DNA of 64,000 nt. It comes from Sphingobacterium cellulitidis (GTDB taxonomy: Bacteria; Bacteroidota; Bacteroidia; Sphingobacteriales; Sphingobacteriaceae). Each line of letters begins with the position of its first letter. Within the stretch, counting starts at the first letter, position 1. The notes under the pieces are model-generated. The model made no database searches, was not told the origin of the DNA, and saw nothing but the letters and a program-made list of their open reading frames with translations. Made by a program: the position numbers and the translations under genes. Location: NCBI GenBank assembly GCA_002245855.1, contig NOUX01000002.1:186001-250000 (forward strand). Direction: 5' to 3'. Positions 45,473-52,336 of this stretch are shown piece by piece.

Positions 45473-45886
45473 CTACTCACCTAACCAGATTGGCAAAGCA
45501 AATTGTCTCAATAGATTCGCCAATTTTACAGTTTCTACCTCAGATTTCTTTACCCAACGGATTTCTTTGAGTTCTGCATGTGGTTGAATCGCGTTGAACT
45601 CCTTCATGAAATCACATTGAAAAACATAACCCCGAACGGTTTTGCCCGTTTCATTAACAGCTTGCGCCTCATGAACCCCGAGGAGTCTGCATCCCGATTC
45701 TACAAGTTCCACATCCAACTCTTCTTTTAATTCACGAATCAAACTGCTGACTGGTCTCTCCTCTCCTTCTATTTTCCCTCCCGGCAATTGGTAATAGCTC
45801 GATCCTTCTTTTTGAACCGTTAATAATTCATCGGATTCATTGATAATTATACCAACAGCAATGGTTATGTAGTTATTTAGCTTCAT
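45473..45886 (-). CDS. NUDIX hydrolase
   Basis: 137 residues. The Nudix box GGKIEGEERPVSSLIRELKEEL (about 36-57) matches GX5EX7REUXEEXGU except that the last part reads ELKEELDVEL. It hydrolyses nucleoside diphosphates linked to another group; the family does not predict which. Single gene. Confidence 0.92.
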   Translation of the reverse strand: MKLNNYITIAVGIIINESDELLTVQKEGSSYYQLPGGKIEGEERPVSSLIRELKEELDVELVESGCRLLGVHEAQAVNETGKTVRGYVFQCDFMKEFNAIQPHAELKEIRWVKKSEVETVKLANLLRQFALPIWLGE

Positions 45887-46023
45887 TTGAATAATTTGAA
45901 AATTAATTCACTAATTTCCTAAATAATGGAATGATTTTTAGTATTCTATAGGTAACATACTGATTTAATTCTATTTTTGCATCAAAATAGGTCATAATCC
46001 ACTAAAAAACACCAAACTAGCGA

Positions 46024-47064
46024 ATGAAACATTATTTTTTCTGGTCCTTACTTTTTGCCTTTTTAATAATTGCGTCTTGTAAGAACTCGTCAAAAACCAC
46101 TAGCGCCGCAGAGAAAAGAAAGCAAGATTCTATCGAACGTGTCCAAAAAGAAAAAGAAGCTGCCGAAAAAGCGGAAAGAGAAAGACCTAGAACAGCTGCT
46201 GATATCAAACTTGACAAAGATTTACAATATGATAAACATTCTTTGGAGGAAACTTATCCCTACAAAGACACTACGCGTCAATTTCAAATTGAGAAAATAA
46301 AAGAAAAATTAGCATTTATCGAGAATTTCCAACGTGCTCCGCATCAATATGGGGTACTTCAAAACTATAAGAACCGGAATGGTGAAGCTGCAGTGGTGGA
46401 AAATTTTGTTCGGAATGCGTACAAAAGAGTTTCTGATACCTTAGGAACAGAAAAATACCAATCAGCCCCCCTGTATAAAGAAGAAAACAGCAAGAAACCT
46501 TCCATTTATGGTCGTGACGGTTCCTTGGTCAGCCTGGAAAGTTCAGATTCCGTAAAAATGGTTAAGGTCAATGGAATTTCATTCGAAGGTACTTGGTTTG
46601 TACCCAAAAGATATGTTAAATCAATAGGTGATTCCTTAAAAATCACGCATGTAAACATTGTAGATGTTACAAACCAAAATATTATGACCGTGGAAAGAAC
46701 GGGTGAAAATGAGTGGAAAATACGCAGTATGAACCCTGCTACATCGGGTTTACACAGGCCTCCACACCAAATGGAAACCCCTGTTGGAATCTTTATCGTT
46801 CAAGAACAGAAACCTAAGATGTTCTACTATGGGGATGGAACAACAACCATTGAAGGATTTGCGCCATATGCGTCCAGATTCACCAATGGAGGCTATATTC
46901 ATGGGGTTCCGGTGAATAATCCTAAGGGTAAGATTGTAGAATATTCATGGTCATTGGGTACGACACCAAGGTCACATATGTGTGTCAGAAATGCGTCATC
47001 TCATGCCAAATTTGTTTATGATACGTCAAAACCCTTCAAATCTTTGGTGGTCGTAATTGATTAA
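46024..47064 (+). CDS. L,D-transpeptidase (YkuD) lipoprotein
   Basis: 346 residues. Lipobox LIIASC with Cys 19, then a charged Lys/Glu helix (about 25-70). The C-terminal YkuD domain has the catalytic His in GYIHGVPV near 292 and Cys near 320 in SHMCVRN. It forms 3-3 cross-links or attaches proteins to peptidoglycan in the periplasm. A TATTTTTG box lies at 45972-45979. The neighbouring gene encodes a different L,D-transpeptidase family, so the pair may act together. Confidence 0.88.
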   Translation: MKHYFFWSLLFAFLIIASCKNSSKTTSAAEKRKQDSIERVQKEKEAAEKAERERPRTAADIKLDKDLQYDKHSLEETYPYKDTTRQFQIEKIKEKLAFIENFQRAPHQYGVLQNYKNRNGEAAVVENFVRNAYKRVSDTLGTEKYQSAPLYKEENSKKPSIYGRDGSLVSLESSDSVKMVKVNGISFEGTWFVPKRYVKSIGDSLKITHVNIVDVTNQNIMTVERTGENEWKIRSMNPATSGLHRPPHQMETPVGIFIVQEQKPKMFYYGDGTTTIEGFAPYASRFTNGGYIHGVPVNNPKGKIVEYSWSLGTTPRSHMCVRNASSHAKFVYDTSKPFKSLVVVID

Positions 47065-47079
47065 AACCTTATTTAACAC

Positions 47080-47107
47080 TTTGATTGTCATATTTTTCCT
47101 AGCTTTG
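47080..47107 (+). promoter_or_regulatory. Promoter of the second L,D-transpeptidase gene
   Basis: TTTG (47080-47083), 16 bases, TAGCTTTG (47100-47107), a full -7 match with slightly short spacing. Predicted start near 47113, about 20 bases before ATG at 47134. Confidence 0.5.
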
Positions 47108-47133
47108 TATAAAGAGACTAGGAAAATGTGCTT

Positions 47134-47919
47134 ATGAATAAACTATTGCTTATTTCATTATGGGCTATTGCGACCTCCAGCATTTCTGGAGACCTAAACA
47201 ACACTCAGCAATTAAATGCTCCTCTTGAAATCACTCAGACAAAAGTAGAAATCGTAAAAGATCCAGTTAAAGAATTATATGATGAAATGAAGTTACAAGG
47301 GATCATCAAATGGGACGCCTTCGAACAAGCTATGCAAGGTTACAACCATTTGAGCCCTAAAAACAAAAATATCATGACCATCATCGACTTTACGCTGCCT
47401 TCTACGGACAAAAGAATGTATGTTTTGGATATGAAAGCTAAAAAACTTTTATACCATAACATCGTTTCTCATGGCAGAAATAGTGGTGAAAAATTCGCAA
47501 CTGCTTTTTCAAATAAACATGGATCCTTCCAAAGTTCCTTGGGATTTTATTATGCTCAAGAAACCTATTTTGGAGGGAATGGATACTCCCTACGTTTAGA
47601 TGGACTTGAAAAAGGAATCAATGATCAAGCTAGACCAAGAGCAATCGTGGTACATGGTGCTGATTATTGCAGTACGGATATCATTAAATCTACTGGAAGA
47701 TTAGGACGTAGCTATGGCTGCCCTGCCCTCCCACGTGAATTGACAAAACCTATCATCAATACCTTGAAAGGTGGCACCTTGATGTATATCTATGCCGGAA
47801 ATAAAGACTATTTGGCAAGTACCAAAGTGGTTAAAAAACATCCTTTAGAATCTCCTTCTACATTAATTGCTACGCAACATGAAGAAGAAACCGGAAAATC
47901 TAAAACGGTGTTGAACTAA
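47134..47919 (+). CDS. Murein L,D-transpeptidase catalytic domain family protein (YkuD_2)
   Basis: About 261 residues from ATG at 47134 (a GTG two codons earlier is less likely). N-terminal signal (KLLLISLWAIATSSISG). MTIIDFTLPSTDKRMYVLDM near 88, AIVVHGADYCSTD near 171 with catalytic His, and GRSYGCPALP near 193 with catalytic Cys. This is the YkuD_2 family of periplasmic L,D-transpeptidases/carboxypeptidases. Follows the lipoprotein YkuD gene by 69 bases but has its own promoter. Confidence 0.87.
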   Translation: MNKLLLISLWAIATSSISGDLNNTQQLNAPLEITQTKVEIVKDPVKELYDEMKLQGIIKWDAFEQAMQGYNHLSPKNKNIMTIIDFTLPSTDKRMYVLDMKAKKLLYHNIVSHGRNSGEKFATAFSNKHGSFQSSLGFYYAQETYFGGNGYSLRLDGLEKGINDQARPRAIVVHGADYCSTDIIKSTGRLGRSYGCPALPRELTKPIINTLKGGTLMYIYAGNKDYLASTKVVKKHPLESPSTLIATQHEEETGKSKTVLN

Positions 47920-47942
47920 GGAAAAATTTCAGATTTGAATCC

Positions 47943-47971
47943 TGAAACACGAAGCAAACTTCAGTGTTTCA
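47943..47971. repeat. Strong hairpin after the transpeptidase gene
   Basis: TGAAACAC (47943-47950) plus GAAG pair with CTTC plus GTGTTTCA (47964-47971) around a CAAA loop with one bulged base: 12 bp. No T tract, so it is either a transcript-stabilising hairpin or a repeat unit. Confidence 0.6.
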
Positions 47972-47980
47972 AACCAAATC

Positions 47981-48044
47981 AAAAAAATAGATTTCTTACC
48001 AATTCAATATGCTCCTGCATTTTTGGTAAGAAATCTATTTTTTT
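47981..48044 (+). terminator. Terminator with a 20-bp perfect stem
   Basis: AAAAAAATAGATTTCTTACC (47981-48000) and GGTAAGAAATCTATTTTTTT (48025-48044) are exact reverse complements with a 24-base loop containing ATGC/GCAT. The loop is long for a terminator, but the U tract is clear. It may serve transcripts from both sides. Confidence 0.75.
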
Positions 48045-48089
48045 ATGCACTATTTATCGTTCTCCTGTTTAAGAAGCTATTACCTTCTT

Positions 48090-48414
48090 CTATTCATCTC
48101 TCAAACTATTTACTGGATTTGCATTTGCAGCCTTAAAGGAGTGGTAAAACATAGTGAGGAAAAATCTCATAAGGTGATTTAAAAACAGAATTCTTATGTC
48201 CTGCTAACCATGTATAAGGTACAATAGAGAAATAATCACTAAAAGTTCCTATTATTCCTGTATCATCCGATATTTCTTTCAGATTATCCTTGCTATCAAA
48301 GGCACTTCTTTTTTGAAAGTAGTATCTATATTCAGGTGCTACCAACTCTGTTGAGGCAATATTGTCTTTAATAAAATTTGCAATGGGAATTTGAACCCCG
48401 TCAAAAATGTTGGT
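48090..48414 (-). pseudogene. Remnant of an FtsX-like ABC transporter permease (MacB-type), internally deleted
   Basis: Reading from 48414 the frame gives DGVQIPIANFIKDN, VAPEYRYYFQKRS, then YFSIVPYTWLAGHKN and SPYEIF. These resemble the N-terminal periplasmic domain of Bacteroidota FtsX/MacB permeases, in particular the F-x-I-x-P-Y-x-W-L-A-G segment. At 48133 this frame stops. In another frame the next bases encode YHSFKAANANPVNSLRDE and a stop at 48090, the typical C-terminal tail (KAALANPVxSLRxE) of the same family. About 600 residues in between, all transmembrane helices, and the N-terminus are missing. The long non-coding flank and frameshift mark it as dead. Confidence 0.7.
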
Positions 48415-48470
48415 TCACCTTTTACCTTGGAATATATCTTCTTCAGGACTTGCTCTACCTAATCCCAGAT

Positions 48471-48566
48471 AATCTTCGAATCTGAGTCGCACCTGAGTCG
48501 GACCTTGTTCGAATTTTTTCGAAGGAGATGCGGCAAAGATCCGAAGAAGGTCCGAAGGAAGTCCGG
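48471..48566. repeat. Degenerate repeat with CG dinucleotides about every 11 bases
   Basis: From CTTCG at 48474 the CG pairs recur at spacings of 11, 11, 11, 10, 11, 11, 11 and 11 bases, in units such as TGAGTCGCACC, TGAGTCGGACC, AGATCCGAAGA and AGGTCCGAAGG. TCGGACCTT (left half) and AAGGTCCGA (right half) are exact inverted copies, and TTCGAA occurs twice around a TTTT centre. Local base composition is more GC-rich than the surroundings. No coding frame. A weaker continuation may reach back to about 48438. Confidence 0.6.
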
Positions 48567-48660
48567 TAAAACCCATAATTTTTCCCGAATAATAAAATAC
48601 TTAATATCGAATAATAGAAGGAGTTCACCTAAAAATATGACTCGGGGATTTAATAAAAAA
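48567..48660. other. Gene-free end of the scar region
   Basis: AT-rich bases between the phased repeat and the purF terminator. I see no gene, repeat or promoter I can support here. Confidence 0.4.
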
Positions 48661-48689
48661 AAAGACCGTGAATAAAATTCACGGTCTTT
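48661..48689 (-). terminator. Terminator of the amidophosphoribosyltransferase gene
   Basis: AAAGACCGTGAAT (48661-48673), loop AAA, ATTCACGGTCTTT (48677-48689), with an A run before it that becomes the U tract. Confidence 0.9.
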
Positions 48690-48711
48690 AAAAAGATATT
48701 TTTTTTAGCGC

Positions 48712-50622
48712 TTAGCTACTGAAATAAGCTCTTACATTTTTACCTTCCATCCAGTTCATAAAGGCACGGTTTACAACCTTATTACCACCTGGTGTAGGAT
48801 AGTTACCAGAGAAGTACCAATCTCCTTTATGGTTAGGACATGCTAAATGTAAGTTATCCAAGGTTTGGAATACTACTTCCAATTCAGCATTTAAGTTATG
48901 AGGCTTCACGATTCTAGAAATCTCTTGAGAGATTTGATCATCTGTGAATGGCTCATAAATAGCTTTTACGTAATTTTCAACTTGATCTTTCGGCATGGTC
49001 GTAGAAGCCAAACATTTTTGATAAACCTCATCAATAATGTGTGCCAATCCGTTTTTACGAAGCAGTGAAATTGCAGCTTCAAAGGCAACGAACTCCGACA
49101 TTCTAGACATGTCAATACCATAACAGTCAGGATAACGAATTTGTGGCGCTGAAGATACGATTACAATCTTCTTCGGATGAAGACGATCCAGAATGGTTAG
49201 AATACTTTGTTTTAAAGTAGTTCCTCTTACAATGGAGTCATCAATTGCAACAATGGTATCCTCATGGTCATTTACGATACCGTAAGTTGTATCATAAACG
49301 TGTTGTACCATATCTTGACGGTCAGCATCTTGCGTGATAAAAGTACGAAGCTTAGCATCCTTCACGTTTAATTTCTCAAAACGTGGTTTCAGGTCTAGAA
49401 CTTCATTTAATTCTTCATCGGAGATTTTGTCCGTACGATTTAACAATACTTCTTTTTGGCAATCCCTAACATGTTGATTGATTCCTTCCATCATACCGTA
49501 ATACGATACTTCGGCTGTATTTGGAATAAAAGAAAACACGGTATTCTTAATATCGTTATTGATACTTTTAAGTACCTGCGGGATCAACAACTTACCTAAA
49601 GATTTACGTTCCTGATAGATATCAGCATCAGAACCTCTGGAGAAATAAATGCGTTCGAAAGAACAAGACATTTGTTCTACAGGTTGTCTGAACATTTCTT
49701 CTGAAACCGTACCATCTTTCTTGGCGATCAATGCATGACCAGGTTTGATTTCTTTCACGGCACCCAATGGAATATTGAATGCAGTTTGGATAACAGGTCT
49801 TTCAGAAGCTACGACCAATACTTCATCATCTTGGTAGTAGAATGCCGGACGAATACCAGCCGGGTCGCGCATCACGAATGCATCCCCATGTCCGAAAATA
49901 CCAGCGATGGTATAACCACCATCCCAAGTTTTTGCAGAACGGGTTAAGATCTTAGCAACATCAATATTCTTTGCAATTTGAGCAGAGATCTCGATGTTTG
50001 AATAACCATCTTGTTTAAATTTATCGAACAATTTTTGGTTTTCTTCATCGAGGAAGTGACCAATTTTTTCCAATACCGTCACTGTATCGGCTTGTTCTTT
50101 AGGATGCTGACCTAGATCATATAATTGTTGCAATAACTCATCCACGTTGGTCATGTTAAAGTTACCTGCAACTACTAAATTTCTAGACATCCAGTTGTTT
50201 TGTCTTAGGAAAGGATGACAGCTTTCTATACTATTTTTACCATGGGTGCCGTAGCGCAAATGGCCTAATAGTACTTCGCCTGTAAAGCTAACATTGTCTT
50301 TTAGCCATTGGGTATCCTTAGATTCCTCTGGATAAGCTTTGTTAACTGCTGCGAATTTCTTCTGAACATATTCGAAGATTTCGGCTACTGCCGAAGAACC
50401 CATGGCTCTATATCTGGAGATATAACGATTCCCAGGTTTTACATCAAACTTAATTGTTGCAATACCTGCACCATCTTGGCCTCTATTGTGCTGCTTTTCC
50501 ATAAGCAGGTACAATTTGTTGATGCCGTAGTAGGGCGTACCGTATTTTTCTTGATAATAAGATAGGGGTTTTAGAAGTCGGATAAGTGCAATTCCGCACT
50601 CGTGTTTTATAGCGTCACTCAT
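48712..50622 (-). CDS. Amidophosphoribosyltransferase-like protein, long form
   Basis: 636 residues from ATG at 50622. The upstream GTG (50640) lies inside the predicted -7 box, so it cannot be the start. KHECGIAL at 6-13 holds the N-terminal nucleophile Cys9 of class II glutamine amidotransferases, with HNRGQDGAG near 45. VAIDDSIVRGTTLKQSI near 455 is the PRPP-binding motif of PurF. It would make phosphoribosylamine in purine synthesis. It is more than 100 residues longer than ordinary PurF (about 500), with insertions and a C-terminal extension; Bacteroidota often carry this long paralogue besides a normal purF. Whether this is the housekeeping enzyme is uncertain. Confidence 0.85.
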   Translation of the reverse strand: MSDAIKHECGIALIRLLKPLSYYQEKYGTPYYGINKLYLLMEKQHNRGQDGAGIATIKFDVKPGNRYISRYRAMGSSAVAEIFEYVQKKFAAVNKAYPEESKDTQWLKDNVSFTGEVLLGHLRYGTHGKNSIESCHPFLRQNNWMSRNLVVAGNFNMTNVDELLQQLYDLGQHPKEQADTVTVLEKIGHFLDEENQKLFDKFKQDGYSNIEISAQIAKNIDVAKILTRSAKTWDGGYTIAGIFGHGDAFVMRDPAGIRPAFYYQDDEVLVVASERPVIQTAFNIPLGAVKEIKPGHALIAKKDGTVSEEMFRQPVEQMSCSFERIYFSRGSDADIYQERKSLGKLLIPQVLKSINNDIKNTVFSFIPNTAEVSYYGMMEGINQHVRDCQKEVLLNRTDKISDEELNEVLDLKPRFEKLNVKDAKLRTFITQDADRQDMVQHVYDTTYGIVNDHEDTIVAIDDSIVRGTTLKQSILTILDRLHPKKIVIVSSAPQIRYPDCYGIDMSRMSEFVAFEAAISLLRKNGLAHIIDEVYQKCLASTTMPKDQVENYVKAIYEPFTDDQISQEISRIVKPHNLNAELEVVFQTLDNLHLACPNHKGDWYFSGNYPTPGGNKVVNRAFMNWMEGKNVRAYFSS

Positions 50623-50639
50623 ATCTTGAATTGATGGCA

Positions 50640-50670
50640 CAAAGGTACGGAATTTTGAAAAAAAATCAGA
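50640..50670 (-). promoter_or_regulatory. Promoter of the amidophosphoribosyltransferase gene
   Basis: TACCTTTG on minus (50647-50640), a full -7 match, preceded after 19 bases by TCTG (50670-50667), a weak -33. Predicted start near 50634, leader about 12 bases. Confidence 0.55.
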
Positions 50671-50737
50671 TACATATCAATGTAAAAAAATCTTTCAGGC
50701 TTTCAACTCCAGCATCCCTGGTACGATTTAGCTATCA

Positions 50738-50775
50738 AGTTTAGTTTCCTGCGATTTACCACAGAAAACTAAACT
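50738..50775. repeat. Inverted repeat between two minus-strand genes
   Basis: AGTTTAGTTT (50738-50747) and AAACTAAACT (50766-50775), 10-bp perfect arms with a small inner CTG/CAG. No T tract; may end the lipocalin-like transcript weakly. Confidence 0.45.
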
Positions 50776-50803
50776 CATCAAACCTTTATGTCCTCAAAAA
50801 ATA

Positions 50804-51316
50804 TTATGGATTTACCATTTTTGAAGAGGTGATTTCAATAAATTTTTCACGCCTGGAAATAAATTCTGCTTTTTCGATTCTTTGCCATGTCATATAGCTA
50901 TTGACCATGATACCATCGGAAAGAATGGGTTCGACAGATTTTAGATAAAGAATATCGCCTTCAAAGTCGATTTTCCGTTCCTGAAATTGCCCTTCCCAAT
51001 TTGGAAAAGAAGATGTTGTAATGGAGTATTGAACAATCGCATTGGTATTGTCAATTTTATAAGACCCTGCAAAGGCAATAAAGCCTTTAACCTGTTCTTG
51101 GATTTCATCAGCATTTGCGAGATAACGATCCTGAGAGACGTAACTGTTGCGATCAGCGTTTGAAATTTGTACCGACATAAATCCATCGGCTCCATACATT
51201 AACAAACCCTTTGGGGACTGCCCCATCGGGAATTTTGAATCTGCACCTTTAATAGGTACTTCTATATAGGATAGTAGCTGCCACGTGCCTACTAATTCAT
51301 TTTTCAATGTTGTCAT
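50804..51316 (-). CDS. Lipocalin-like domain protein
   Basis: 170 residues, no signal. LVGTWQLLSYI near 8, then SPKGLLMYGADGFMSVQISNADR near 34 and AGSYKID near 88 form the lipocalin-like pattern (PF13924 type) with the GTW start motif. Binds small hydrophobic ligands by fold; ligand and role unknown. Single gene. Confidence 0.8.
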   Translation of the reverse strand: MTTLKNELVGTWQLLSYIEVPIKGADSKFPMGQSPKGLLMYGADGFMSVQISNADRNSYVSQDRYLANADEIQEQVKGFIAFAGSYKIDNTNAIVQYSITTSSFPNWEGQFQERKIDFEGDILYLKSVEPILSDGIMVNSYMTWQRIEKAEFISRREKFIEITSSKMVNP

Positions 51317-51478
51317 TTAGGGGTTATTGTTTGCCTTTATAACGGCGATTTCTTATTTATAGTTTGTAACATTACTTATATAGATATTTCTATGACAGAA
51401 GAAACATCTGTACCTTCGTTAAACAAGTATTGGACCAACATCGGCCAAAAAAAATCAGCTTTGGATAAGACATTGAAT

Positions 51479-51859
51479 ATGAATAAGAATTGTTATTGCG
51501 GTTCCGAAAAAAGTTATCAGGAATGTTGCGAAATCAGGCATCATGACTTAAAAACTGTTGAAAATGCAGAACAATTGATGCGAGCACGATACTCAGCATT
51601 TTGTTTAGGCCTGATTGATTTTCTATATCAGAGTTTCCATCCGAGCAGTCGCAGGTTTCAGAAAAAAACGGAAATAGCACAATGGAGTAAGGAAAATCAA
51701 TGGGTAGGTTTGGAAGTACTGAAGGCGACAGAAAACACAGTTGAATTCAAGGCGAGATTTATTGCTCCCGATGCTGTAGCGTATGTTCATCATGAAAAAT
51801 CCCGATTTCAAAAATTACATGGCACCTGGTATTATGTAGATGGTAAAATAATAACCTAA
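51479..51859 (+). CDS. YchJ family protein (N-terminal SEC-C motif)
   Basis: 126 residues from ATG at 51479, chosen because the family begins M-x-x-x-C-x-C-G, as here (MNKNCYCGSEKSYQECC). A start at 51392 would add 29 unrelated residues. LMRARYSAFCLGLIDFLYQSFHPSSR near 30 and the C-terminal WYYVDGKII are YchJ/UPF0225 hallmarks. The second, C-terminal SEC-C zinc motif of the Escherichia protein is missing. Function unknown; the SEC-C motif binds zinc. Confidence 0.85.
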   Translation: MNKNCYCGSEKSYQECCEIRHHDLKTVENAEQLMRARYSAFCLGLIDFLYQSFHPSSRRFQKKTEIAQWSKENQWVGLEVLKATENTVEFKARFIAPDAVAYVHHEKSRFQKLHGTWYYVDGKIIT

Positions 51860-51932
51860 TTAATTTATTAAGACTTAAGGTTTTTATTTTATTGAATTTT
51901 AGTAAATTAGTATACAACTAAAAAATTAAACT

Positions 51933-52265
51933 ATGGGAAAGTTTGTAATTTCAACTAGGAAGAATGGGGAATTCCAGTTCAACCTAAAAGCTGCCAATGG
52001 ACAAGTAATCTTAAGCAGTGAAGGGTATACCACCAAGGCTGCATGTGAAAATGGGATCACATCAGTAAAGAAAAATTCGCAGGATATTTCAAAATTTGAC
52101 AAATTAACTGCGAAAAATGGAAAATTCTATTTCAACTTAAAAGCCGGCAATGGCCAAATTATTGGAACAAGTGAAATGTATGAAAGCGAAGCAGGTCGTT
52201 CGAATGGTATTAAATCTATTCAGGAAAATGCACCTGATGCGAACACTGATGACACAACTGTATAG
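51933..52265 (+). CDS. YegP/DUF1508 family protein, two repeats
   Basis: 110 residues made of two near-identical halves: GEFQFNLKAANGQVILSSEGY and GKFYFNLKAGNGQIIGTSEMY, each followed by a K/S-rich helix (NGITSVKKN, NGIKSIQEN). This is the DUF1508 tandem. Small cytoplasmic protein of unknown function. Ended by the hairpin at 52288. Confidence 0.9.
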   Translation: MGKFVISTRKNGEFQFNLKAANGQVILSSEGYTTKAACENGITSVKKNSQDISKFDKLTAKNGKFYFNLKAGNGQIIGTSEMYESEAGRSNGIKSIQENAPDANTDDTTV

Positions 52266-52287
52266 ATAGATATTTATATCAATATTT

Positions 52288-52317
52288 AAAAAGCCACTAT
52301 GAAAATAGTGGCTTTTT
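52288..52317. terminator. Terminator between YegP-like and M13 peptidase genes
   Basis: AAAAAGCCACTA (52288-52299), 6-base loop, TAGTGGCTTTTT (52306-52317). Bidirectional. Confidence 0.88.
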
Positions 52318-52336
52318 GTTTTATTCTAGATTTGGA

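Noticed and set aside
48133..48345. 70-codon open frame taken as a small gene
   Set aside because: Its first codon is TTG in the middle of a longer open stretch, and its sequence matches an internal segment of FtsX-type permeases, so it is part of a pseudogene.
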